A stretch of 64,000 nt of DNA, from the NCBI RefSeq assembly GCF_030936135.1, contig NC_082602.1, positions 4,836,001 to 4,900,000 on the forward strand. Reading direction: 5' to 3'. The translations under genes were made by a program, and so were the position numbers. The DNA comes from Gavia stellata (taxonomy: Eukaryota > Chordata > Aves > Gaviiformes > Gaviidae). The notes below the pieces were generated by a model. It was not told the DNA's origin. It saw only the letters and a program-made list of their open reading frames with translations, and did no database searches. The first letter of the stretch is position 1. Every line of letters begins with the position of its first letter. This document shows, piece after piece, positions 1 through 12,254 of the stretch.

Positions 1-258
1 GAGTCATTTGAGGAATCAATTGCTCTTCCCCAGACACCATTATCCCCTGTGTCACATTGTTCCCACCCCAAGTTCTAAAGCTCCTGAGACAGCTTTGCAA
101 TAACTAAGCCAGTCTGATCCTCCGCACTCCACCAGATCTCACCCCAATCCTGCAGCAAAACCAGCAGTTCTCTGAAAAGCCCCACGTGTATGCAGATGGA
201 GACTCTTTGCAACATCAACATGCAGCCAGCAATTACCAAATCCTCTTTAGTTACTTAC

Positions 259-3200
259 TGGGGGTGAGTTTTATAGAGTCCCCCGTCAATCCCAACAGTG
301 GTGCGCATCCTTAACAGTTTTTTATTCTCCCTCAGTCGGGTCAGTATGGCTGCTAAGGCAGCAGCACAGAGATTGGCCGAGCGGAAGGAAACGATGGTGC
401 AGACGTGCTGAACAGCGATGCAGTCCTCTTCAGAGGGAAACAGGTTCAGCTCTGTAAGGATCTCTCTTGTGTTGCTCAGACCTTCCTTATATCTACCCCA
501 GAACAAAAGAATACATCATCTAACGCAAGGATATTAAGGCAACACATAAATCAGTATCTGCATGTTGGCTGAAAAAGAAATGAGAGAAGACCAGGGCTCA
601 ACCTATGAGGCAGCATCACAATTGGTTCCCATAAACCAGTAATGTCTTTCCCACGCTATTCCCAAAAGTACCCAGGGGAGAGACCAGACTTTTAAGAGGC
701 TGCTTCCTGGGGTTCAGGTTTTGGTGAGACATACCAATTAGCTAGCAAAGATGAGAACAGGATAAAATATTTAGTCAACAGAAGGAGAGCACAGGAATAG
801 ATGTACAGCTTCACTCAATACAACAAAGAAAATTATTCCGTGAGTAACAATGAGGACCAGGATTCCTCTTCAAAACACCTGAATCTGTCAGTTTTCCATG
901 TAGTCATCCATTAGCTGATTCAGAGTCTGTACTACATCTCCACAACCCCAATATTCCCACATCACAGAAGCTAAAAACTGCAACAATCATCCCATGTACT
1001 CAGGACTCCAAAGAGGTTATTTAAACAACCTGCATCTGTGATGGTTAACAATACGTTTACTACTGTGGTATTTTGCTAAAACTTTATCTTCCACCAATTC
1101 CTACTTACAGAAAGATCAACTTTTCTCCTAAGCAAAAGCAAAATCAAGTTGAACAGTTCAGGATTGTCCCCAGTACCCACAGACTATAATTACACATTCA
1201 TTATCATTATGTGCTTGTGAAGGACTAACAGCCACTCTCAAACAGCATATTGCATATTCTTACTTTTCCATTGCAGACACATGTTTCATCTCGATCTTGC
1301 CCTTAGTAAGCAAAGCTGTTGACACTTTCCCATTGAAGAGTAGACCTTCCTTTGTCATTTTTAGGAGAATGAGTCTTACAAGTTCCCCCAAATACAGGCT
1401 GCTGATCATCTTTTCAAACCTGGAATGGGGCACAGGAAGGATTACAGGGGTTCACCAGCTAGCCAGAGCTATGAAAATTTCAAGTATTAGCATCTTATGT
1501 TCTTATGCAGGTTGATCACATTTAAGCATGTACCAAAGGGGTTTGGGAGCTAAGTTGTAGATGGGATGCCATCCTGAGGTCCTGGGACCCAGCAATTCAA
1601 GATAAGTGAGTCATTAAAGATAACTTTCAAAAGACTTGTGAGCAGCTCAGCCAGTAGAAGCAGTTTTGATGAACTGGGGTTTAAATATGCCCTTCGTTTA
1701 CCTTCCTCCTCTCTTTACCCCTCCACAGCACCATACCATAGCAACCACCTATTTTTAACAACACATTAGCAACTGCAGCAGCAATCCCTTGGCCTGTGAG
1801 ACAAGGAGGTGTGAAAGGTACCCACCCTTCCCAGAAGGATAGGACAGGACTGGGACCAAGTCAACTCAGGTTCACTTAACCCGATTCCTGTTCCAAAGGG
1901 GCTGGAAACGCACTCAGAGAACTCAGACTGCTGAGGCAAATCACTTACAGGGATTCACTTACAATTGTTTTCCAGGATTGAGAGATCCCAGATCAAGCTC
2001 CCGATCAAACTCTGTGCGGAGATCATCCAAAGCACCGTCATCTCCAAAGGCACCCCACTCTGTGTTAACGCACATCCTCCCTTCATCACCTTCCACCAGA
2101 TCGATGTGCCTCATTTCCTCCATGTAGCATGCATTTGTGCCAGTCCCTGTGTGTGTTGGAGACAGTGCAGATAAATTACCTGTTTGTTCCAGGTTTGCTT
2201 TTTGTTTAAGTCCACATGTTTGGGAATAAGTCAGTATATTGTCTTTGGAAGAAAATATAAATACATAACCCTGTGGTACAGGATGCTAATATCAAGCCAC
2301 CTGCACTTGTTAAATAATCATTTCACAGGGAGTGAAAAAAAATTGTAAATTAATCTAAGTCTTAACTTGTTTAAAAACATTATTTCTTTTTCAAATGTAC
2401 TTTTATGTGCCTTAAAAAAGCCACCACAGTGCATGAAGTGGAGACGTTGTGGAAAGCGTATCTGATCCTAACTACCAGACGTGAGAGGAATTCAGCTTTC
2501 TCTGGACAGAAAGACAGTAATTTTCTATACTGTCAGAAGAAAAGTTTAGTATGCTGGTCACAACTGAACCCAGACAAAATGGGGACTGTGGCATTTGATG
2601 GCAATGTGATCAGCATAAAAACAGCTGCTTTACAGAAGGCACCCAGGCTTGAAAAATCTGACCATTGTTTTTTCCATTTTCTTCCTGCTCTTTCCTTTAC
2701 TGGGACACACCCTTCTACTCCAGATTTGTTAGGATTAAACAAATGGGGGGGGCAAAAAAACTACTTAGTGAACAGAAAAAATTACCAATTATGAGTCCAA
2801 CTTCACAGCGCGGGTCATCATATCCGCAAGTCATCATGGTTCCCACGGTGTCATTGACCAGTGCCAAAATATCAACGTCTATGTCCTAATAGCATAAAGA
2901 TGGGTGATTAACAAAAAAAAAAAAAAAGCTTAGAAAGCCTCCTGTGTGTTAAAGCAACAGCATGCAGACATACTCCCAGAGTCGCAGTTTGAAGGCCTAG
3001 TTTAGGAAAGCTCTTCAGTTGAAAGACACACTGCTTCCTTTTATAATGCTATCCCCACAACCCTGTAAAGTAACAAACATCTCTGAATTCTCAAGTGCTT
3101 GGCCAGCCAGGATCTTCGCTTGAAGGATTTGTTTTTCCCCAATCCAACCTTGTTTGCCAGAAAAGCAACATGTTATTGGTTTGAATTTTGTGATATGTGA

Positions 3201-6200
3201 GCACCCGTGTATCTGTCCTCATGGGCTGCATGATAAGACAATGTCCTACTGCCTGAGCAGATTCCACCAAATGGAACAGAAAATATACATGCATAAACAC
3301 AGCTATTTAACACAAGGCTGTGCACCAATATCACACTCAACTAAAAAGCCTTTCCATCAAAGCTGTGCAGTTTTCTTTCACACTGAGTTAAGTCGATAAA
3401 GTAAAATCAAAGTTATCACAGGATTCTTGTAATTCAGATGCCAACATTAGCAGGGGGCTGGACTTCACCCAGGAAGTCTCAGATCTTTTGTTCCTGCTAA
3501 CTACAGCAAGACTGATGCAGAGAAAGAACTGAACAAAAATCAAGGCTGGATTTTTACCATGTGAGAAAACCAAAGAATTTCCTCTTTACTACAAAGACGT
3601 CAAGGTATGGAAGGATGCTTTGTATTTCTTGGATGGTGTTACCAATAGCACCGAACATGAAAAACAAGGCTTTCCAAATTATTAAAGCATAATGTTATTC
3701 AAGGTTATACTCTAGTTCAAGGGCAGATTTAATCACGTCTTACTGCTGACCTTAAAAATTACAATCAATCACTCCATCCCACAGATCGAAGTGGATGGGC
3801 AAGCCCTGGTAGAGTTGGGTGTTCCAATTTGAGATGATAGCTTCCCCCTCCCAACCTTCATCCCACAAGCAAGGCTATGAAACACAGTGTGTATCCACAT
3901 CTTACCAAATCAAATAGGTTCAAACAATAGACTCCCTTTAGCTCAGACAGACAGTGGGGCCATACTGGTCCACTGTCATGGCCAGCCCAATTTATCAGTG
4001 TGCAGTTGCCATCACTGTTAGACTGACCTGAGGCAGCCTGAGTCGCAGCTGCACGTCACCTTCCATGGCTTCAGCTCCGAGGGAGAGACAGATATACCAG
4101 ACATACAGCCATGTTGGACATTCATTACTGGCTGTCCTTGAAGGATGTCTGACAACTCCCAAAACAACCCACACACCAAGAGCTGGTCACCCAGGAGGAC
4201 AATCTGGAGCCACTCAGGCTCACCTCCTGCAGGTATAAAACTTGCCTTATGCTTCTGGAGGGCCTTGCGCAGAGAGCTGACCACATCTGTGTCCTGAACT
4301 CCTCGCACCTTGAAGTGTTTCGTCCAGGCAAGAAGAACCCCCTGCAAAGTAACAGTCCAGTGACCCAAAAGCTCCAACTTTAGCATACAAACCTGCCACA
4401 AAGACAGCTAAGACCAAAGTCTGTGGAGAAGCCCACTATGTCTCTCGATACAAATAAAAATGTGGGCCAAAATAAGTCACAGCAGAACATCTCACCTTGG
4501 AGTGCCTGTCAGTACAAACACAACTAAACAGGTACAGTAATAAAGTCCCAATCCTGCAAATGCTTCTCCCTGTGCTTTGTTTAAAGCATGTGTGGTTTTA
4601 CTGACGCTCATCACAAACTAATAGCATTAAGCACAAAGCTTTTGCAGGACTGGGACTCAAAGCACAGATCCCTAGAAATAAAAGAGAGGCTAGAATAAGA
4701 GGCCACAAAATAATTGCAACCAGCTCTTCATTTCCCCATGCGGCCTCTCAAACAGCTCAGCTACAGGTCTTTCCTGTTTAGAATCAACTGTAAAAAAGAA
4801 ATTGAATGAGAGGGATTAAAAAAGAAACATGCTTCAGGACACAAAAGTATGTGTTCTGCAGTCTAACAGTCTTCGTACAAGGGCATGTGGTTACTATGGA
4901 ATTGAGTACTGATGAAGTAAAAGAATAGCTTGAACTTAAAGATCATGTTGCCTCGAGATCAGAAATGAGTGAATGGTAGTCAAGTCTAGTTAAATGCTAA
5001 TGATCATCAAGCCTTCTTCAGAGAGCTATGTAAACATGACCCCACGAAAAGGCCACAGGGTAACAACACTCCCATGCAATAGGTTATCCAGGTTCTGCAA
5101 GGAGCTAGGCTTGCCAATAATATTTCCTTTTGCATCTTACCTCGTCCAGTTTGGTCTGTTTGCATGGAAAAGAAAATGTAAAGCCAAGAGGTAACTTCTT
5201 ATGCTTCAGGTTTTTGGTCTCCATGAAGTCTAACAGACAGTCAGCAATGTAATCAAAGAGCTGCGTGAGAAAGAAAAGGACAGAGTCAGACTGCGTCCGG
5301 CAGGCATGCGCTCAAGCACAGCACCACCACAGAAGACCCTGCATGCCCTACCTCGGCTCCGTTCCCCTGTATGACCTCCTTGGGTGTGGGGTAAAACTTG
5401 CTCTCCAGCTGGCTGCTGTGCTTCCCGTCATCAAACACCTTCACCTGGTGGGCACGAAACTGGGAGCCACCCAGGTCAACAGCAAGGAAGTCACCCTTCT
5501 CTGCAACACAAGTGGGCAACCATCACCGGTGATGGCCGAGAAGCATGGCCCAGATGCCATGCTGAAGGTCACAGCCCGGGGCCCCTGCCTCACCGCGGCC
5601 ACAGGCTCTCCTGCCCCACCATGGCAGGTCCTTATCCTATAGGCCTGGGAGCATCATCAGGAAGGCTGAGAGCTGGCAACCCTAAGCAAGGGTATCAGGT
5701 CCCTCCTGTTAGCTTGCTATGTGGCAGATAATTTAATTTTTATTTAGCAGTCTGGTTTTGTCCACCCTGCTCCTTCCACAGCAGCATGTTTTCAAGCTGC
5801 AGAAGGATAAGCTTCTCAGCAAGAAAGGCCCAAAGCAACTGCAAAGCCAACCAGAGCACACAGGAGCTGCAAAACCGTACACCTGCAATGTGTGGAAACG
5901 GGAGTTTGAGAGCATTACCTACGCCCAGTAAAGGATGCAGGATTTGCAGTCACGTGTTAAGACTTGGCCCTACTGCAGAAGTCAACCTTCAAGTGGGGCA
6001 AGAGTGATTTGCCACCCAAAGTCAACCAACACAATCATTTCCAAATGCCTTTAGGTGTTTCTGTAAAAGTACCATTCTCTTCGTCAGTCGGCAGCACTCT
6101 TAGCTCAAACACGTTCCTCTCTAGCAGGAGACTTCAGACAGAAGGACAGTTTGGCCTCACTGCTACAATAAAACCATTATCTATCCCACGCACAGGAGAA

Positions 6201-9200
6201 GGCCCTTCCCCAAAGGAAAATGCAGTGGTATGCACATAGCCTTACATGACCTTTGTTCCACAGTTCAAACACCTGACTAAATTTTATCAAACCTGGCCCT
6301 GAAAGGGAAGGAAGCAGGAAATTCTACCTGTAATACCATGGATACCATGGTCAGATATTACAAAGGTGAGGAGACAAACTGGGTTATTCAGTAAACTCTG
6401 ACATTAGTCAGACCATTAATCCCTAAATGATTAAAAACTGATGATGCTCCATATTGGTCATTTCAGGTAGCAACACTGAGGATACTGAAAAATCTGAAAG
6501 TTCGTTGCTATTGCAAATGGGAAAATCCAGCCAAGTTTGAGGTGTTTAAACCTGCTGGAAGTTTTGTCTGGAAATAAAATAACCAATAAGGATTTTGCAA
6601 GAGAGCAAAAATAGAAAAATCAATGTGATACTTAAAATAGGCAGTGTGTCAATAAGACATAGCCCAGCTTGACTCTGCAGCATGTCCTTGACACAGCGGA
6701 AACATCACGCAGGCCAGCAGAGCATTATCCGAAGCTGACCTTGAGGAACATGAAGTCTTGCAACAGTGATGACACTACATGCAATTTTCCAAGTCTCCTG
6801 ACCTCAGGGGCTCCCTGCTATTTCAGGACAGGGTTAGTGCCATGTGAGAGCTCAGGAACAGTGATGGTCCCTGAGATAGCAAGGGTTAAGCTACTATTTA
6901 CTTTTATTTGATGAAGGTAGCAACAAAAGGTAGCAACAAAAAGAAGAGTGCCCAGCTCCAGCCAGACAGTTTGAGGGTATTGTATATAATTTCTCTCAGA
7001 CATCCCTCATTTCAAGGGACTAGCCTCCAAATGTTCCCTTTATGCCATTAAAGCCATTATTTCTCATTTAATTGCAGGAAAATTACCTTCAGAAGGAATA
7101 AAGTCCTGTGGAAATGAGGTACAAAGCAAACATTTCTCTTAAGTTTTCTGCACAGCTATTATACACTGAGTCCTGACCTAGGCCCGACAGAGTCCTGCAC
7201 AAATTCATAGACTTGGTTAAACCTGGGAAAAACATAATTTTCTGTTAGCCTGCACTGGCAGGAGCCAGCTGAGCCAGGAGAGTTATTTTCGATGTGCATA
7301 CTTCTCCGAACAAAACAGGCTTTTAGATCCTACCTCACCTCACATCCTCCCATAGGACACCAATGCACTTTCTCCCTCTCTGTTTAAGCCTCAGAGGCAA
7401 CTGGAAACAAGGATCCAGCTGCAGAAGCACAGCAGGCTGTTTCCTGGTAGACCCCCATCCGGAAGCAGATTTTCCCAGTGCAGAAGGCAAGGAAGGGCAG
7501 GAGGGGATTCGCTTTCTGGGGCAATAGAGAAAGCAGTGCAGAGTTTGCTGTCAGAAGCCAAGAAGGGATCACAGCTCTGAGAACGCAACGTTGCTGCCAC
7601 TTCGCAATTTGAGGGGTTTCACTGCAGCATCATCCTGCCTTCCCTGTAGCTCCACAAACGCCAGGACCACAGCACTGCCCACATCCCCACACCCGCAGCA
7701 CACTGCACTGCAGGGTCTGAGCTGTAGAGGCTGCCCTTGCCGTGTCCAGCCACAGCTCCTGCAGCAAGGCCTGCACTAGGTACAGCCACATTCGCAGATG
7801 AAAGAGGCTGTTTTCTGAGCACTTACTAGGTCATTTGCTCAAATAAGCAGCACTAGGTCAAAATCCACCTGGTGCAAGGAAAAAAACCCCTGCCAGCACT
7901 CCCCCAAGCTGTTGTCTCCTCAATACGCACATGCCTTCTCAACATGAGATAGGCAGTAACCCGAAGCCACTGGCTGCCCTGTGTCTTTGCTGTGCTGTCC
8001 TTGAGTACTGGCAGCAACCCATCATCTCCCTAAACCAGCACTGCTGGGATGGAGCAGGGGGAACTCACCTGAGCCATCGGGAAGCGAGCGCACAAACGAC
8101 GGCAGCATTTTTACTGTTGCCGTGGGGTTCGTGTCTCTCCCCAGGCCTTTCACCATCTCGGCTTGGAAGCGAGCCATCACGTCCAGCAAGACATCGTCGG
8201 AGAGACGCATATGATACAGGTACCTGTCAACCTGGAAAGATGAAAGGTGTTACTTGGGAAGCATGCAGGCTCCTCGGTGCTCAGCAGCTGCCTAGGGTGA
8301 GCACTGCCTTCACACTACAGAAGGTCTCTCCTGTGTGTACTAGGGAGGCTTCCTTTACCTCTGCAAGCAGAGAAAACGCAGGAACTTCCCAGCCACTTGC
8401 ACTAGCTTTCTAACCATGAGGGGTGCAGTTCGGCATGAAGGATCTGAAAATCCTGAACTCCAATTCCCACAGCACCCCTGCATTACGCTGGACAAGAATT
8501 ACTATGCTCATTCCCACCCCCACTTGATGGACATGAAGCTATACAGCTCCTAAGGAGACAAAAGAATTCCTTTCACATACCTAACAAACTGAAAATTAGC
8601 ATACCACCTATGCAGCCCCACCTCTCTGATTCTACAAGTTCATTTCATTTTTGCCCTCAGCACCTAAATTCCCATGATCATCAATGCAAGCAAGTTCCAG
8701 GACATCATCAGAACATTTACTCTTATAAAAACTTTGTTCTGAAAATGTTTAAAACAGTCTTGGTGAACTACTGTCAAAAACTTAGCCATCTTTTCTGATG
8801 GCTCAGTAACTTGCCAACATACATAAGCCCATGAGACTTGCTTGAGACCCTGACAAGCTGTTTTTACACCATCCTCTCCTCCTATGCATGTAATGAACTA
8901 GAACTGCAAAGTACCTCGCCCTGGTGAGAATTTGACCTCTGAGTCAGATCCAGAAAATGCCATCAGTACCCAAGCGTGTCAGCCACAACCTGAAAACATC
9001 TATTCAGCTACTGCTTCACTCCACAGACAATTAACTTTGCTGGCATGCCAGGCTGGAGCTCAAAGCCTTTTTCTCACTATAGCTCTGCCCTCCATTCTCT
9101 TGTGATTCTAGGATTACATCTAAAACACATTTTTGGGTGCAATCAATATCCTTTCTTAAGGGTCTATAACTCGCAGCATACATCAAAATAAAAGCCAGTT

Positions 9201-12200
9201 GAATTTAAAGGGAATGAAATGCATCTATGAAATAGCAGACACTCATTCAGATGAACTGGTAGAGAAGCTAATCAGTGTTTCTGTACAGCTTCATCAGGGC
9301 AAAACTTAAGGTTTTCTTCTCCAGGACCACACACTGCTTGGACTGAGGTTTACTTGCAGGACTGGATACACGGCTGTAAGTAAGGTGGCCTAGAACCTAC
9401 ATAGCTGGATACAACAAAGGATTAACGCAACATCTAAATGCTTTACCACTGGGGAGCCAGGCTTCGGTGCTGTATGAACAAGCATGATACAAGCATAATA
9501 ATTCTGTGCTCCAAACAGCTGGATGTCCTCTGGAGGGTAGTCCATGTTAGCATCATACTCCCCATGACATGAGACTCAGGGCCAGAGGTGGTGGGCAAGG
9601 GAGAGAGGTGGGACAGCTTCCAATGATTTGCTAGTACAGACACTCAGCTCTTGCACCCTGGGCTACATTATTACACTGCTTTATCTGGTCAGAGCATTTC
9701 ACCAGTCCCATTTACATAGGGAGGTCTGGAGGGTTGGGAGAACGCGCACAAAACAAGTCCCACCGGCAACAAGGCAGGATTTAAAAGGTAACACTGTTTA
9801 AACAGAGAACGCAGGTTGTAGATAAATTGGCCTCTTCTGCAATTTGGACTGGCCACCTATATTAATGAGGCACAAACTAATTACCTATTCACAGTCCCAT
9901 TTTAAACTGATGGTCAGCAATGACCCACCTGAAAGAGCCAAGGACCCTCCAAGTAACTCCAGCACTTACCTAACAGCAAAACATACACAGACAGAGGAGA
10001 AAGTCTTAAACTACAAGATGCGATCGGCAAGGAGCAGCAGCCGCTTTTGGATACAGCTGTGCCTTGAAAAGGCCATTATTTAGATCTTTCTTTGTAGCCC
10101 TTGTTTGCACAAGCACTTGATTTCCTCCAAGGCTTTTTTGAGGCCCCATCACTGTGTAGGGATTTTTGGGCATACCAAAACAAAACCAAAACAAAAAAAA
10201 ACCAAACACCAAAACCAAAAAAAAAAAAGAAAATACAATGACTGGAGATGTACAGCACTCACACACTCTCACACAGACCCAAATAACCTTGTGACAGAAG
10301 TCCCTGTGGAAAAAACCCTAAACAGTAATAAAAATGACCACGTCTGTTTGCAGAGAACACACACTATCTCCCTGCTCCCCATAGAAATTGCATTCCCCGC
10401 CCTGTTTATCTACAACCATAGAAGGAGACAGTCCTCTCCAAGGAACTAGGTAAGGCAGAGCTCAGGAAAGCCTGCTGACTCTCTAGCCTGATTTACAACC
10501 AGAGCAAGGGCCTGCTCACATACCATTTGCTTGTAAACACAGGAATGGCCAGGCCATGCAACACCAAACTCTGTCTCGCTGCCTCCCTCCCACCACACAA
10601 GGACAGTCCTTGTTTTTAAGAGTCTTGCCTCAATTATGCAAACAGCACTGTTTCCATGTCAGGGAGGCTCTTGTTCTTGCCACCAGAGAGCAAATAAGCC
10701 TGTGAAGGGAGAGGTGGGAAGGCATTCCTTCTTTCTAATTAGGGAGAAATCCACTCTGCTCCATACAGCCTACCCTGGGCTTCTTAAAAGAGAACTCTAA
10801 AGAGCACGTGGTTTCTTGCCTTCAGACAGGGCTAGTTTCCACCTAGCTGAAAGATTTAATTTTTCAAATGGCTTTGCCAGATCCCTCTCCACTGTCCTCA
10901 CTTCACAGAAGTCCTCCCTCAACTACACTCTAGATGTTTCTGTGAAGAGGCCACTCACCCAAGCACTGGTCCAGAAGGTTTTTCCCTTTCTTGGTAAAAA
11001 GTAGGAAGAAACAGCATTGTCTACATGAAAGATCTTAGATCAGAGCCTCACACAAGGAAAGGGCATTGGGGCCCCCTTCTGATCATATTAAACCCTGGGG
11101 ATAAAAGTACTATGACTAAGAGACAGAGTCAGAGACATCTGACTGTTGAGATACCAGGACCTCTCTTGGCACACTTCTCTTCAAGACAGAATTAGTGGAA
11201 GAAGCCCCTCTTCCTAAGAAGCAGACACTCCATGTTTAAGCAAGGGCACAGAGAAGAAAAGCCAGTGTTGCTCGCTTTGCTGATGAGCTCAGCAGTGCAG
11301 GTGGATCTACCCACAGGGATCTTGGGTCTCCCACACTGCCATGCATCTGCAGACAGCCCCACCTCCAGCTAGCTGGAAAACAAGAGGCCAGAGCCTGGCA
11401 GGAATGGCCACCAGAAAGCACTCAATAAAGGTGCCAGGAGAACAGAGGACCCGCAGCAGACATGTCTAGAAACCAGAGGACCTCTGACCCAAGAACCTTA
11501 CAGGTCCCATGTGGTCTTATGATGGAGAGCGAAAAACCCATTGCAGCATGACCATGAAAGTAGATTAGGGAAGAGCAACCATTAGGCAGCTCACTTTGCA
11601 GTACTGATGGCTTCCGATCTGGGCCATCTTGAGCTTTTCCAACTGTAATTAAAGGTCCTATCTATAAACATCAGAGTCATCAGCCAGGTTTGGAGAAAGA
11701 GAGGGGAGGCACAGGCACTTCTTCCACACCAGCACTAGTCGGAACTGTCTCTTGAGTCCCAGAAGACCTGGCGCAAAGACCCCAGGAGTTTTCCCTACCC
11801 CTGCTACAATGTGAGTGACTCTGATTCCTACTTATCTTTAGAAATCCATCTTTTCACGCTACGCTCACAAAGCGATTCAGCAAGAGGTTCCTTTCTGCCC
11901 TCTGGACTACCCCACACCATGCCAGATAAAGGTTAAGCACCACTTTTTCTTACTGAAGTTCATTTGCTCCATGACTGGAAGAGAACTTGTAACTATGCAG
12001 GGAAAAGCACTAACCAGACCTATTTTCACACTCATCAGATGGCTTAGGGTCCAAATAGTTCTTACCCCTTTGGCTGTATGGCTTTAGTAGATAACACCAT
12101 TATCTAGTCTGCATTACTTAGTGCAGACCCCACAGAATCTGGGTAACGCAGTTCTCAAAATAGGAATCAGCTAATGCTGCATCTTACATACCTTTTTTAT

Positions 12201-12254
12201 TTGATCCTCTTTTAGCTTTGTGAAATGAAAAGCTAGCAAGTGGACGGCAAACAT
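259..12254 (-). CDS. HKDC1: Hexokinase HKDC1, N-terminal half (exons 1-9, partial gene)
   Basis: Encodes the N-terminal hexokinase domain of HKDC1, a glucose-phosphorylating (ATP:hexose 6-phosphotransferase) paralogue of HK1. Coding exons on the minus strand: 12254-12192, 8231-8069, 5500-5352, 5260-5141, 4341-4246, 2885-2786, 2146-1963, 1419-1264, 492-259. Their sizes (63, 163, 149, 120, 96, 100, 184, 156, 234) are typical of the hexokinase family, and all phases agree, giving 421 complete codons. The start, [11 protein letters not shown], is HKDC1-like rather than HK1-like (MIAAQLLAYYF), and it lies next to SUPV3L1 as in human. Visible motifs are VDLGGSQFR (phosphate/hexose loop), [20 protein letters not shown] with the catalytic-type Asp at residue 209, and [13 protein letters not shown]. 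The ATG has A at -3. Intron 5 uses a GC donor; the other donors are GT. The C-terminal half lies beyond the left edge. Confidence 0.95.
8232..12191 (-). other. HKDC1 intron 1
   Basis: A 4-kb intron between the 21-codon first exon and exon 2, with donor AAG|GTATGT and acceptor CCAG|GTTGAC. It holds an A-rich CAAAA-type low-complexity stretch at about 10175-10240. No exon with hexokinase similarity and no recognisable RNA gene was seen in it. The open frames inside it have no splice context or recognisable similarity. Confidence 0.7.
10175..10240. repeat. A-rich (CAAAA)n-type low-complexity repeat
   Basis: Imperfect CAAAA/CCAAAA units running into an A run, inside HKDC1 intron 1. Read on the minus strand it gives spurious Phe/Val-rich open frames. 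Confidence 0.8.

Noticed and set aside
7931-8413. 160-codon plus-strand open frame
   Set aside because: It is antisense to HKDC1 exon 2 and has no splice context or recognisable similarity.
259-12254. Assignment of the hexokinase gene as HK1
   Set aside because: The N-terminus ([11 protein letters not shown]) and internal residues ([27 protein letters not shown]) fit HKDC1, and HKDC1 is the one adjacent to SUPV3L1.
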